Shown piece after piece: positions 1 through 8,745 of a stretch of 64,000 nt of DNA. Origin of the DNA: Bacteroidota bacterium (GTDB taxonomy: Bacteria > Bacteroidota > Bacteroidia > Chitinophagales > Chitinophagaceae); contig JAFAGI010000011.1 of the NCBI GenBank assembly GCA_023422835.1, positions 62,001 through 126,000 on the forward strand, read 5' to 3'. The notes beneath the pieces are model-generated. The model was not told the origin of the DNA. It did no database searches and saw nothing but the letters and a program-made list of their open reading frames with translations. How positions within the stretch are numbered: the stretch's first letter is position 1; every line of letters begins with the position of its first letter. A program made the translations under genes and the position numbers.

Positions 1-370
<370 letters not shown>

Positions 371-395
371 GGATCTGTAGTTTCTATAAATTTTA

Positions 396-427
396 AAAAT
401 CCGTTCTGCAAAGAGCGGATTTTTTTT
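396..427 (+). terminator. Rho-independent terminator after rpoC
   Basis: A stem CCGTTCT/AGAGCGG with loop GCAA, extended by A-T pairs (AAAAT/ATTTT), is followed by eight T. It lies about 30 bases after the rpoC stop codon and is the likely end of the rpo transcript. Confidence 0.85.
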
Positions 428-590
428 ACTATCTCCTTATGGTCTTTTCAACAGTGATTTTTTACTATGAATCGGTAAATTAAATATCCGGTATAGATTT
501 TTTATTTTTTTAAATTTACATATCCATGTAGAATAGTAATTAAAATTATCTACAAAAGAAGTAAGCAAATTAATTTAAAATAATGCTTCC

Positions 591-1454
591 ATGCAAAGAT
601 TATTATCTATTTTATTATCCTTATTAGCTATTACAGTAATGGCTCAAGACAAACCGCTTGACCATTCACTTCTGTGGAAGATAAGCAACAACGGCATATC
701 AGCGCCTTCTTACCTGTTCGGCACTATTCATGCTATTTGTGCCGCAGATTATTTCTGGACAGATAAAATGGAAGCATCTTTCCGTGCCACGCAGCAATTG
801 TACCTGGAACTTCCTATGGCCGATTCGGGCTTCCAGTCAGAGATGATGCAGGCGGTAATGCTGAAAGATTCAGCTACCTTACGCGAATATTTTTCCGAAC
901 GTGAATACGAAATTCTTTCAACATATTTATCTGATTCGCTTCATATACCTGTTGCTGCTTTCGCTAAAATGAAACCGCTTGTGTTATTGTCTCTCTTTGT
1001 AACAGCATCTACAAAATGCGGCAGCATACCTGCAAGTTATGAGGCTGAAATATTAAAAAAGGCAAAGGTAAGATCGCTGAAAATAAAAGGCCTGGAAACG
1101 GTTGCAGACCAGGTAAAGATTTTTGATGATATACCTAAAGACTCATTGGCTGCTATGATTATGAGCTATATAAATACTTCTGTAGAAAGGAAAAAAGATT
1201 TCAGCAACATGGTAGAAATTTATAAATCTCAAAACATAGATGGCCTGTACAAGGAAATAATTAGTCAGCCCGATATGCAGGCATTTAAAGACGTAATGCT
1301 TACGCAAAGAAACAAACGCTGGTCAGAAAAGATATACGTTATTGCCAAACAAAAGCCAACTTTCTTCGCAATTGGCGCCGCGCATTTATCCGGTGACGAT
1401 GGATTAATAAATCTTTTGCGCAGGATGGGATATACAGTAGAAGCTGTACGTTAG
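591..1454 (+). CDS. TraB/GumN family protein, secreted
   Basis: A 287-residue protein of the TraB/PrgY/GumN family, a group predicted to be metal-dependent peptidases of the EreA/ChaN type; the substrate is not known. The N-terminus (MQRLLSILLSLLAITVMAQD) is a clear signal peptide, so the mature protein is periplasmic or outer-membrane associated. Family signatures are visible at both ends: LLWKISNNG...SYLFGTIHA near residues 28-48 and GAAHLSGDDG near residue 267, each carrying the conserved Gly-x-x-His. The length is normal for the family. It stands alone on the + strand between rpoC and a convergent haemoglobin gene. Confidence 0.88.
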   Translation: MQRLLSILLSLLAITVMAQDKPLDHSLLWKISNNGISAPSYLFGTIHAICAADYFWTDKMEASFRATQQLYLELPMADSGFQSEMMQAVMLKDSATLREYFSEREYEILSTYLSDSLHIPVAAFAKMKPLVLLSLFVTASTKCGSIPASYEAEILKKAKVRSLKIKGLETVADQVKIFDDIPKDSLAAMIMSYINTSVERKKDFSNMVEIYKSQNIDGLYKEIISQPDMQAFKDVMLTQRNKRWSEKIYVIAKQKPTFFAIGAAHLSGDDGLINLLRRMGYTVEAVR

Positions 1455-1467
1455 CTATGTTGTATTT

Positions 1468-1842
1468 TCACGGGTTCATTTTAAACTCCATGATCCTGGC
1501 AATAGAAGTTGCCCGGTTTATTATTTCGCGTGCCGTATCTCCTTCAAAGTGCTCATGAATTGTTGCAGTCCACAATGCAAGCCATTTCTCAAAGTGATGT
1601 TTATGCATTTTTGACAGGCTGTTGAGGTGTATATGCGGAGACATGGGATTGTTCCTATACTCGCTGGTGCCAAAGATCATACTGTTCCAAAAGTTGGTTA
1701 CCAACTGTATATGTTCATCCCAGTCAATGGGGATCACTTCCGTAAAGAAATGTCCGATCACCGGGTCGGGGATAGCTTTTTCGTAAAATTTCTTCACGAT
1801 CAGTCCCAGGTCATTCCTGTTTTGCACATCATTCATATACAC
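1468..1842 (-). CDS. Group III truncated haemoglobin
   Basis: A 124-residue 2-over-2 globin of the group III (P) type. Visible landmarks are the N-terminal FYEKAIPDPVIGHFF segment, the WDEHIQLVTNFW helix, and HLNSLSKMHKHHFEKWLALW, which contains the heme-ligating proximal histidine and the conserved HF..WL motif. Group III globins bind O2, NO or related small ligands; the physiological job is unsettled. It is cytoplasmic, without a signal peptide. Its end faces the TraB gene with only 13 bases between the stop codons. A small ORF lies just upstream on the same strand. Confidence 0.9.
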   Translation of the reverse strand: MYMNDVQNRNDLGLIVKKFYEKAIPDPVIGHFFTEVIPIDWDEHIQLVTNFWNSMIFGTSEYRNNPMSPHIHLNSLSKMHKHHFEKWLALWTATIHEHFEGDTAREIINRATSIARIMEFKMNP

Positions 1843-1859
1843 AAATGTAAGCTCTTGGT

Positions 1860-2084
1860 TTATTGCTGAAGATAAAAAGCAGGGTAAAGTTTGTTAATCT
1901 TTGAATAGATCAGGCCGATATTACTTCTTGCCTTTTCTTTAAAATAGTTTTGGCAGCGTCTGAAGCAAAAATCTACCATAAATCTTCCCGTACCGTTAAA
2001 TGCAATGATTTGGTAAAAGGATGAATTGTTTACAGCACCATCTGGCAAAATACCTGTTTTTATATCGAATAAATTTTCCTGCAT
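1860..2084 (-). CDS. Small hypothetical protein (doubtful)
   Basis: A 74-residue open frame filling the gap between the haemoglobin gene and the DUF4249 gene, same strand as both. I do not recognise it. It has no signal peptide or membrane segment, is basic near the C-terminus (FKEKARSNIG), and has no convincing ribosome binding site. It ends 17 bases before the haemoglobin start, which would fit a short operon, but the codon content could equally be chance or a decayed gene. Confidence 0.3.
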   Translation of the reverse strand: MQENLFDIKTGILPDGAVNNSSFYQIIAFNGTGRFMVDFCFRRCQNYFKEKARSNIGLIYSKINKLYPAFYLQQ

Positions 2085-2116
2085 TGCTAAAGTTGAAAAG
2101 CGTAAAATGTCAGGAA

Positions 2117-2920
2117 TTATTTTACAACGCTGGTCTGCGTCTGGTTTGTTTGCGCGCTGAAGTATCCCAAAGCTCCGCCGTAAATATTCGATACAGGATT
2201 ACCCGGGCTTCCAAATGAACCCGGCCCGCCGGTACCGCCCCTGGCTCCGGCCTCAAGGCTGTACCAATATTTATAAATATTTTTATCTATGCAGTTCATA
2301 CGTACTTTTACCGTATCGCCTTTATATATCAGATCTTCTTTTTCCTTGGAAAATATAGGCAGGTTTTGTTTTACGGTTTTCCCGTTGGAGTACTCATCAT
2401 TTACCACATAAAAAGAATTATATTTTTTACTGTTTTTATAAATGCTGAATAAGTATTGATTATCTTCGTTAGCAGGGTCCGTGTAATGCGCAGTTGTAGT
2501 ATAATTGGAATAAATAGTATTGTAAGTTACGGTAATGCTGTCAAGATTTACTTTGGTTGGCGGCATGGTTGAAGAAGCAGTATAGATCTCATTGCCAACT
2601 TTTACTTTCAGGTAGTATGTTTCTCCCGGCGTTGCTTTCAACGACTCATTATAATAAATGCCTTTTTCTACCTCAGTTAATCGGTAAGTGTTATTTCTAC
2701 TGTCAGTAATGCTCACTGCTCCTCCCTGCACACCTTCAAACCGGTTGATTTCGTCTATAGTTTGCGTGGAGGAAATAAAAACATAGCATTGTTTTTCCTT
2801 ATCGGTGATAGTGCCTTCTATCACTATTCTTTGCGGTGCATTTTTCAGGTTAAGATCAATTATTTTTTCACAGGAAAAAAGCAAGAGCGCTAAAATATAT
2901 ATTGTAAGCTTTTGCAGCAT
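2117..2920 (-). CDS. DUF4249 family lipoprotein
   Basis: A 267-residue predicted lipoprotein. The signal ends in a lipobox LLLFSC with Cys17, followed by EKIIDLNL, the usual opening of DUF4249 proteins, and RIVIEGTITDKE, the first strand of the beta-sandwich domain. DUF4249 proteins are found in Bacteroidota next to TonB-dependent receptors and are thought to act as their partner, perhaps in ligand capture at the cell surface; ligands are unknown. It starts one base after the TonB receptor stop codon, so the two are certainly co-transcribed. Confidence 0.87.
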   Translation of the reverse strand: MLQKLTIYILALLLFSCEKIIDLNLKNAPQRIVIEGTITDKEKQCYVFISSTQTIDEINRFEGVQGGAVSITDSRNNTYRLTEVEKGIYYNESLKATPGETYYLKVKVGNEIYTASSTMPPTKVNLDSITVTYNTIYSNYTTTAHYTDPANEDNQYLFSIYKNSKKYNSFYVVNDEYSNGKTVKQNLPIFSKEKEDLIYKGDTVKVRMNCIDKNIYKYWYSLEAGARGGTGGPGSFGSPGNPVSNIYGGALGYFSAQTNQTQTSVVK

Positions 2921-2921
2921 A

Positions 2922-5243
2922 TTAATTTATTTTAAAATTATAAGAGATGGATGGGATGAAGCGAAACAAGGATGTCTGTACTGCTTCCACTGTGTTCGGG
3001 TCCTCTTTGTTATCTCTGAAATTAATAGTGTATGCATTTTCTCTTCCGTATGCATTGTACACGCCAAATGAAAGCTCTGAAGAGAATTTTTTTGTTTTTT
3101 TCAGCAGCACATTAACGCTTACATCCAGGCGGTGGTAGTCTGGCATGCGTTGCGAATTGCGGTCAGTGTAGTAGTACGCGGTAATGCCATTAATGCTGTA
3201 TTTGCCTACAGGGAATGTTACGGCATCTCCGGTATAATATATCCAGGTACCTGCCAATGTCCAGCGTTTATTCAGCTCGTACGTAGCCACTATGGCCAGG
3301 TCGTGCGTTCTGTCCTGGCGCGCATTGTACCATTGATGGTTGTTGATCTGGTCAATCTTTTTTTCGCTTTTGGAAAGTGTATAGCTGATCCAGCCGGTAA
3401 GCCTGCCTGTTTTCTTTTTCAGCAAAGTTTCCAGGCCATACGTCCTGCCGATACCGAATAAAAGCGACTTTTCAATGGGTTCTAGGCTGTTAGTGATGTT
3501 TGAACCGTTGCGGTAGTCTATCTGGTTTTTCAGGGCTTTGTAATAGCTTTCAATATTCAGCTCGTAGGTAGCGTTGAACAGGTCTTTGTAATAGCCCAAT
3601 GAGAACTGGTCCGAAATTTCAGGCCTGATAAAATTGTTGCTCGCTACCCATTTGTCGGTTGGGTTGGTTGAAGTAGAATTAGAGATCAGGTGCAGGTTTT
3701 GCACGTTTCTGACATAGCCGAATTTCAGCGAGCTGGAATTGTTCAGCAGAAAACTGGCCGCAATACGCGGCTCGGGATTAAAATAATTTTTTACAACTTC
3801 TCCTTTGCCAAATTGGAGCGTATCGGTGATCTCTCCGTTTGTATTCACGTTATAAAACTGTCCTGCGCCGATAGCGGTAAATGCGTTGAAACGCAGGCCA
3901 TAAGACAGGTTCAGCCGGTCTGAAGCTTTCCAGTTGTTGTTTAAATAAATGGCATTTTCGTAGGCGTACCGGTCTTCCAGCTTTTTAGGATTGATGCTGC
4001 CGCTGGGAGAGTTAGGGGTCACTTCTCCCGGGTGAATGGTATGATGTATCAGGTTAAAGCCGAAGCGCAGGTTATTTCTTTGGTTGATGTTCCACTGGAA
4101 ATCCTGCTTCAGGTTTATGTCCTTGATTTTGGATATAATACTCAGTCCTTCTGGTATGGTAGGATTAATCAGTATTTGATAGTTGTAATTGCTGTAAATA
4201 AATGAGGTATTTGAAAACAGTTTGTTGTTGAAGATATGGTTCCAACGCAGCGTGCCGGTAGCATTGCCCCAGTTGATGCCAAATGTATTGTTGATGGTGA
4301 AATTGTCTTTGCCGAAGTAGCCCGAAATAAACAGCTTGTCTTTTTTACCTAATGTAAAATTGGTTTTTGTGTTGAGGTCGTAAAAATACAGCCGATTGTT
4401 GTTGAGAGCGCTGTCTTTGGAAAGCTTTAAAAACATGTCTGCGTAAGTGCGTCTGCCGGAGACAAGAAAAGAGGATTTTTCCTTTTGGATCGGGCCTTCC
4501 AGCGTAAGGCGTGAAGATATTAAACCGATGCCGCCGGTTGCTGCAAACTTACGGTTATTGCCGTCGTTCATGCGCAGATCCACCACGGAAGACAACCTGC
4601 CTCCGTATTGTGCAGGCATACTTCCTTTGTATACAGATACATCTTTTATGGCATCTGAATTGAACACAGAAAAGAAGCCGAGCAAATGGGCTGCATTGTA
4701 AACAGTAGCTTCATCCAGTACAATCAGATTCTGATCAGAGCTGCCGCCGCGCACAAAAAAGCCGCTGTTGCCTTCACCGGCAGATTTAATGCCGGGCAGC
4801 AATTGCAGTGTTTTCAGCAGGTCCTTTTCGCCGAGCAATACGGGTATGTTTTTTATTTCTTCCGTGCTGAGTTTTTCCACGCTCATCTGCGGGCTGCGCA
4901 GGCTCCGGGCATTGGTGTTTGTGGTTACAACCACTTCATCAAGTTCGGTAGCTGAAGCATCGGACAGTTCAATATTTATAATGGTATCTTTGAGTAAGGT
5001 AATGCTTTGTGATGCGCTTTCTTTGCCTAAGGAACGGTATACAATTTCCTGTACGCCCGAAGACAGTGATAAAGAGTAGAAACCATAGTCGTTGCTCAGA
5101 GTCTGTTGGCGGCCGCTGGCAATGGTAGCGCCGATAATGGTTTCGCCGCTTTCTTTGGATTTAATGGTGCCGCTTACTACAAACTGTTGTGCAGTTGCCA
5201 GGTAAGTGATTGTCAGAGAAAGAAATGTGAGGTAAAATTTCAT
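2922..5243 (-). CDS. TonB-dependent receptor with CarboxypepD_reg-like N-terminal domain
   Basis: A 773-residue outer-membrane receptor. In order: a signal peptide (residues 1-18, ending TYLATAQQ), a carboxypeptidase-regulatory-like beta domain (about 20-105, FVVSGTIKSKESGETIIGAT), a plug domain (about 120-225, with LPGIKSAGEGNSGFFVRGGSSDQNLIVLD), and a beta-barrel ending in YNFKIN with the terminal aromatic-rich strand. Energy comes from TonB/ExbBD. Pairing with a DUF4249 lipoprotein one base downstream marks a receptor type distinct from SusCD; the substrate cannot be read from sequence. Confidence 0.93.
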   Translation of the reverse strand: MKFYLTFLSLTITYLATAQQFVVSGTIKSKESGETIIGATIASGRQQTLSNDYGFYSLSLSSGVQEIVYRSLGKESASQSITLLKDTIINIELSDASATELDEVVVTTNTNARSLRSPQMSVEKLSTEEIKNIPVLLGEKDLLKTLQLLPGIKSAGEGNSGFFVRGGSSDQNLIVLDEATVYNAAHLLGFFSVFNSDAIKDVSVYKGSMPAQYGGRLSSVVDLRMNDGNNRKFAATGGIGLISSRLTLEGPIQKEKSSFLVSGRRTYADMFLKLSKDSALNNNRLYFYDLNTKTNFTLGKKDKLFISGYFGKDNFTINNTFGINWGNATGTLRWNHIFNNKLFSNTSFIYSNYNYQILINPTIPEGLSIISKIKDINLKQDFQWNINQRNNLRFGFNLIHHTIHPGEVTPNSPSGSINPKKLEDRYAYENAIYLNNNWKASDRLNLSYGLRFNAFTAIGAGQFYNVNTNGEITDTLQFGKGEVVKNYFNPEPRIAASFLLNNSSSLKFGYVRNVQNLHLISNSTSTNPTDKWVASNNFIRPEISDQFSLGYYKDLFNATYELNIESYYKALKNQIDYRNGSNITNSLEPIEKSLLFGIGRTYGLETLLKKKTGRLTGWISYTLSKSEKKIDQINNHQWYNARQDRTHDLAIVATYELNKRWTLAGTWIYYTGDAVTFPVGKYSINGITAYYYTDRNSQRMPDYHRLDVSVNVLLKKTKKFSSELSFGVYNAYGRENAYTINFRDNKEDPNTVEAVQTSLFRFIPSISYNFKIN

Positions 5244-5275
5244 CCGTTATTTGCTGCGTTTCGTTCGAAAATAAA

Positions 5276-6202
5276 TCATTTTGCTTTGGGATGCGCTTTT
5301 TTGTACACTTCTTTCAGCTTTTCTATGGTGTTGTGCGTGTAAACCTGTGTGGCTGCCAGGCTTGAATGGCCCAGCAGTTCCTTTACTGCATTGATGTCGG
5401 CGCCTTCATTCATCAGGTGTGTGGCAAAGGTGTGCCGCAGAACGTGGGGGCTTTTCTTTTTTAATTTAATATCGCCCTGGGTCATTTGTGTTTTTACGGC
5501 ATTGTAAAAAAATTTAGGGTATAGTTTTTTACCTTTTTCATTTACGAAACATTCAGTGGCCCGCGGTTCTGCAACCGGTTTATCCTGTATATATTCTTTC
5601 AAAAGCGCCAGCAAATTTGCTGATAAGGGAATAATCCTTTCCTTGTTGCCTTTGCCTACAACTTTCAGCTGGCCATAGCTTGCATCAATTTGTGTTTCCT
5701 GCAGGTTTACCAGCTCGCTGAGCCTGATGCCTGTTTCATAAAAAAGCTGTGTAGCCAGCGCGGCCGTACGGTTACGCCAGAGGGTCTTTTCGCCTAGCTC
5801 CTGCTTATTCTCTGCATGCAATGTACAGTTCAGGAGGTTTTGCATCTCTGTTTCTTTTACAAATTCCGGCAGGCGTTTACTGAGCTTTGGTAAGGTTACC
5901 GCTTCGGCAGGTGTAGTATCTACTAGTCTATTTTTCAATAAAAATTTAAAGAAAGATTTTACGGAAGATATTTTCCGGTGAATAGTTTTGTGGGTGCTCT
6001 TCTCTTCGTTCTTTAAACATGCCATCCAGGAGCGTATCATTACGGGGCTTACCTCTTGCCAGCGGCTGGTTTCAAAGTCAGCTTCCAGGAAAGTTTCAAA
6101 TTGCTGAATATCGTTCTTATAGGCAATGACGGTATGCTCCGAATATCTTTTTTCAAATTTCAGGTAGTTGATAAAAGCGGGCAGGTACTGGTCGTTTTGC
6201 AT
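5276..6202 (-). CDS. xerC: Tyrosine recombinase XerC/XerD-type
   Basis: A 308-residue site-specific recombinase. The N-terminal SAM-like core-binding domain covers about residues 5-90 and the catalytic domain 105-300. All catalytic residues are present: Arg160 (TGIRLSEL), Lys184 (GKGNKER), His253 and Arg256 (HVLRHTF), His279 (LLGHSSL) and nucleophile Tyr288 (QVYTH). Length and motifs fit the chromosomal XerC/D proteins that resolve dimers at dif rather than a phage integrase. In many Bacteroidota this gene sits beside rpsU, as it does here except for about 630 bases of decayed sequence between them. XerC versus XerD cannot be decided from sequence alone. Confidence 0.88.
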   Translation of the reverse strand: MQNDQYLPAFINYLKFEKRYSEHTVIAYKNDIQQFETFLEADFETSRWQEVSPVMIRSWMACLKNEEKSTHKTIHRKISSVKSFFKFLLKNRLVDTTPAEAVTLPKLSKRLPEFVKETEMQNLLNCTLHAENKQELGEKTLWRNRTAALATQLFYETGIRLSELVNLQETQIDASYGQLKVVGKGNKERIIPLSANLLALLKEYIQDKPVAEPRATECFVNEKGKKLYPKFFYNAVKTQMTQGDIKLKKKSPHVLRHTFATHLMNEGADINAVKELLGHSSLAATQVYTHNTIEKLKEVYKKAHPKAK

Positions 6203-6447
6203 GAAGTTATAAAGTTACAAAAATCATCCCGAATTGTCGGCAATCACCTAAACGTGACATGATATGCACTTCCGCGCTGCCTGGTTCATACATCAGGTTG
6301 AGTGTGTAAGATCTATATTCCATATTTGCTATTTTCAAAAACACAGGGCAGGTTTATCTGTAGCGGTAATGCCGGTTTTTACAAATCTCCATGTCTTTTG
6401 CCGTTTACGTATAACTTAAATTTCAAGCGGTACGGCTTGATTCTTTT

Positions 6448-6609
6448 TCAACTTTTTAAAACAGGATCTAAGGTATGATCATCATTGAGCCATTTTAGAA
6501 ATATATCCATTTCAGGTTGTACACGTTCCTGCTCTATCGCTTCATAGTGAACTTTTTCTTTATCTATCGCACCTGATACTACACTCATTTCGCTTGTGCG
6601 GTATTTTCC
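6448..6609 (-). pseudogene. Remnant of a Fic family (DUF4172-Fic) protein
   Basis: A frame open from just after a stop at 6610-6612 to a stop at 6448-6450 reads GKYRTSEMSVVSGAIDKEKV, then HYEAIEQERVQPEMDIFLKW and LNDDHTLDPVLKS. In DUF4172-type Fic proteins the same order occurs directly before the catalytic HPFxDGNGR motif: a WR...MxVVSG block, KVHYEAP, a helix ending FLxWFN, and xDPVLKAGIAH. Here a stop follows DPVLKS and the catalytic motif is absent, as is everything N-terminal. This is therefore a 54-codon leftover of an AMP-transferase-type gene, not a working one. The assignment rests on remembered family features. Confidence 0.6.
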
Positions 6610-6775
6610 TTACTTCAATTTTATATGGGGTCCAATTTTTATGTTGATAAATATATTTAGACATACCCGCCTATAAATATGCGGCAACCATAGCAAATAT
6701 TTGCCGCATATTTGCGGTGAATAAACAGCCTTTTTACCGAAAACCCCATCACATAAGTAATGCTTAGTACCCACA

Positions 6776-6806
6776 AACAAAAAAACCTAAAGCAAAAACT
6801 TTAGGC
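6776..6806 (-). terminator. Terminator of rpsU
   Basis: On the - strand a stem CCTAAAG/CTTTAGG (6805-6799 with 6792-6786) closes a TTTTTG loop and runs into a long T tract broken by single G. It lies about 25 bases after the rpsU stop codon. Confidence 0.8.
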
Positions 6807-6829
6807 TGAATTTCTTGAAAAAAATTTGA

Positions 6830-7024
6830 TTAATCTATCTTTCCGGAAGCTATCTGCTGTTTGTAGATCGCTTTTAATCTTTCTTCACGGCGCTTAATGG
6901 AAGGCTTGGTGAAGTTCTGACGAGATCTTAACTGTAATAAAGTCTTACTCTTCTCAAATTTCTTTTTGTATTTTTTGAGCGCTTTATCGATATTTTCACA
7001 ATCTTTAGAATCAATGATCAGCAT
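6830..7024 (-). CDS. rpsU: 30S ribosomal protein S21
   Basis: A 64-residue ribosomal protein S21, beginning MLIIDSKDCENIDKALKKYK and rich in Lys and Arg as expected. The start at 7024 is chosen over an in-frame ATG at 7099 because homologues begin here, because AAAAAAGGAAA lies just upstream, and because a near-perfect promoter would be inside the longer version. S21 binds the 30S platform near the anti-Shine-Dalgarno region. The KPSIKRREERLKAIYKQQ tail is typical of Bacteroidota. Confidence 0.96.
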   Translation of the reverse strand: MLIIDSKDCENIDKALKKYKKKFEKSKTLLQLRSRQNFTKPSIKRREERLKAIYKQQIASGKID

Positions 7025-7055
7025 GAAATTTCCTTTTTTAATGATTTTTGGAATG

Positions 7056-7086
7056 CAAAGATAACCCGTTTTATAAAAATAACAAA
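7056..7086 (-). promoter_or_regulatory. Promoter of rpsU (Bacteroidota -33/-7 type)
   Basis: On the - strand TTTG (7086-7083) is followed after exactly 19 bases by TATCTTTG (7063-7056). This matches the Bacteroidota vegetative consensus TTTG, 19 bases, TAnnTTTG. It lies about 32 bases before the rpsU start codon. Confidence 0.8.
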
Positions 7087-7122
7087 ATAATCTCAGCAAA
7101 TTTTATTTGCTGGCAAATTAAC

Positions 7123-7130
7123 TACATTTG
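7123..7130 (+). promoter_or_regulatory. Possible -7 element of ribE
   Basis: TACATTTG matches TAnnTTTG and ends only four bases before the ribE ATG at 7135. If used, the message would have almost no leader. The nearest TTTG upstream (7106-7109) is too close for ideal spacing, so support is only moderate. Confidence 0.4.
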
Positions 7131-7134
7131 CTGT

Positions 7135-7725
7135 ATGTTTACAGGAATTGTTGAAACTACAGGCCTCATTGAAGAGATCGTTCAAAGCGGCACCAACCGG
7201 TCCTTTCGTATTGCTTCTGCTATTTCTTCAGAATTGCGCGTTGACCAGAGCCTGAGCCACGACGGCGTATGCCTTACGGTAGAAGAGGTGAGTGCAGGCA
7301 GCCATGTAGTAACGGCTATACAGGAAACCTTGGATAAGACAAACCTGTCTGCACGGAAACCCGGCGATACCATTAACCTGGAAAGATGCATGGCTATGAA
7401 TGGCAGGCTTGACGGGCATATTGTGCAGGGGCATGTAGACGCTACAGCAGCATGCCTGGAAAGGAAGAACAAAGACGGCAGCGTGGAGTTTGTTTTTGAG
7501 TTTGACAGAAGCTTTGCCGAATTGATAGTAGAAAAGGGTTCAGTAACTGTAAACGGTATCAGCCTTACCTGTTTTGATATTACAGAAAACACTTTCACGA
7601 TAGCGGTAATACCTTATACCTTAGCACATACCAATATCAGCGATGTGTATCCCGGCACCCTTGTAAACATTGAATTTGATATATTGGGAAAATACGTAAA
7701 CCGGAAACTAAACCTGCAAAAATAA
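7135..7725 (+). CDS. ribE: Riboflavin synthase, alpha chain type
   Basis: A 196-residue riboflavin synthase, which dismutates two 6,7-dimethyl-8-ribityllumazine molecules to riboflavin and its pyrimidinedione precursor. It opens with the invariant MFTGIVE and contains two lumazine-binding repeats: about 1-95 (SHDGVCLTV, MNGRLDGHIVQGHVD spans the junction) and 96-190 (GSVTVNGISLTC, AVIPYTLAHTN). The start at 7135 is chosen because MFTGIVE is the family N-terminus; the ORF extends upstream without homology. One base separates it from the DUF721 gene, so they form an operon. rpsU is divergent. Confidence 0.97.
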   Translation: MFTGIVETTGLIEEIVQSGTNRSFRIASAISSELRVDQSLSHDGVCLTVEEVSAGSHVVTAIQETLDKTNLSARKPGDTINLERCMAMNGRLDGHIVQGHVDATAACLERKNKDGSVEFVFEFDRSFAELIVEKGSVTVNGISLTCFDITENTFTIAVIPYTLAHTNISDVYPGTLVNIEFDILGKYVNRKLNLQK

Positions 7726-7726
7726 T

Positions 7727-8011
7727 ATGGCAAAAGTTACAAGTTTCGGCGATGCCATGAAGGAGATGGTCTCTAAAAAACGGGCTCTGAAAAACGGCTT
7801 GCAAACCGCTAAAATAGAAGAAGTATGGCAGGAGGTAATGGGCCAGGCCGCCAAATACACCGATAAAGTACAGATCATTGACCGCACATTGTTTATTTCT
7901 TCTTCCAACGGGCCGTTTAAGAATGAACTCTTCTTCCAGAGAAAGCTGATTGTAGAAAGAGTGAACGAAGCTTTTGGCGAAAAGGTGATTGATAAAGTAG
8001 TGATCAACTGA
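7727..8011 (+). CDS. DUF721 (DciA-like) domain protein
   Basis: A 94-residue protein of the DUF721 family. The N-terminal half (FGDAMKEMVSKKRALKNGLQ... VWQEVMGQAAKYTDKVQII) and the strand-helix end (TLFISSSNGPFKNELFFQRKLI) match the compact version usual in Bacteroidota. In other phyla the domain occurs in DciA, the loader of the replicative helicase; whether this short protein does that here is an inference. It is cytoplasmic, follows ribE by one base and converges on pgl with eight bases between the stops. Confidence 0.85.
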   Translation: MAKVTSFGDAMKEMVSKKRALKNGLQTAKIEEVWQEVMGQAAKYTDKVQIIDRTLFISSSNGPFKNELFFQRKLIVERVNEAFGEKVIDKVVIN

Positions 8012-8019
8012 TAGCCGCA

Positions 8020-8745
8020 TCAGCGGTCCAGAGCGGCGGCGGCCGCTTCATCTAAAAACCAATACACTTGCCCGTTTAAAGGATCTACCAGTTTAGCAGG
8101 ATAAATTTGTGGTGGTTGGCTCCCTTTCAACACTTCATATACAGCCTGTTGTTTATCTTCTCCCGATACCACGAAAACAGCATTGCTGCAAAGATTCGCT
8201 GCAGCTTTGGTGAGTGTGAGCCGGTACATATTTTGACCTGCACTCCAAAAATAATCTATCCATTTTGTTGCTTCGTGCAATACCTTTCCGTAGGGGAACA
8301 TTGACAGCGTATGCCCGTCAGTGCCGAGGCCTAGCAGCAGCACATCCATTGTTTTTGCTGGTGTGAAAAAATTGCGTAAAACTGCTTCATATTCCTGAGC
8401 ACTCTTGTCCGGTGTGGTATTTTCTGTTTTAAAAAAATGTATTTGCTGGTCCTGCACAGGCAGATGCTCCAGCAGGTTTTTATAGCACATGCCTGCATTA
8501 CTTTGCTCATCCGTTACGGGCACAAATCTCTCATCGCCCAGGAAGAAGTGCCATTTGCTCCATTCAAACTGATGAATATACGCATCGCCTGAAAGCAGCC
8601 TGTACAAAGCCTTTGGCGTGCTGCCGCCCGATAGTGCAACGGTGAAAAAATCCTGCTCCTGCAGTACTTCTTTTTCCTTCTGCAATAAAAAATCAGCTAC
8701 TTTTCTATTGAGCGCATCACTATTTTTTGCTACGGTTATCTGCAT
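8020..8745 (-). CDS. pgl: 6-phosphogluconolactonase
   Basis: A 241-residue enzyme of the SugarP_isomerase/NagB-like fold that hydrolyses 6-phosphogluconolactone to 6-phosphogluconate. Family motifs are visible: VALSGGSTPKALY near residues 38-50, the FFLGDERFVPVTDEQSNAGM block at about 87-106, and LLLGLGTDGHTLSMFP near 155-170 (most relatives have GHTASLFP). It is the last gene of the gnd-zwf-pgl unit; its start overlaps the end of zwf by 26 bases, so translation is probably coupled. Confidence 0.94.
   Translation of the reverse strand: MQITVAKNSDALNRKVADFLLQKEKEVLQEQDFFTVALSGGSTPKALYRLLSGDAYIHQFEWSKWHFFLGDERFVPVTDEQSNAGMCYKNLLEHLPVQDQQIHFFKTENTTPDKSAQEYEAVLRNFFTPAKTMDVLLLGLGTDGHTLSMFPYGKVLHEATKWIDYFWSAGQNMYRLTLTKAAANLCSNAVFVVSGEDKQQAVYEVLKGSQPPQIYPAKLVDPLNGQVYWFLDEAAAAALDR

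Larger units (their letters stand above)
6203..6829. other. Gene-poor stretch holding decayed coding fragments
   Basis: No intact gene is visible in these 627 bases between xerC and rpsU. On the - strand three short open stretches look like worn remnants: a Fic-like fragment at 6448-6609 (listed separately), a frame around 6380-6445 reading RIKPYRLKFKLYVNGKRHGD, and a 38-codon ORF at 6207-6323 starting MEYRSYTLNLMYEPGSAEVH. The last two are not recognised. About 170 AT-rich bases from 6610 carry nothing I can name, and the rpsU terminator closes the stretch. Confidence 0.55.

Noticed and set aside
7637..8020. Open frames antisense to ribE and the DUF721 gene (7182-7598, 7637-8020).
   Set aside because: They are shadows of well-supported genes and have no homology signal that I recognise.
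8720..8745. Overlap of pgl and zwf.
   Set aside because: A 26-base overlap within a pathway operon is ordinary translational coupling.
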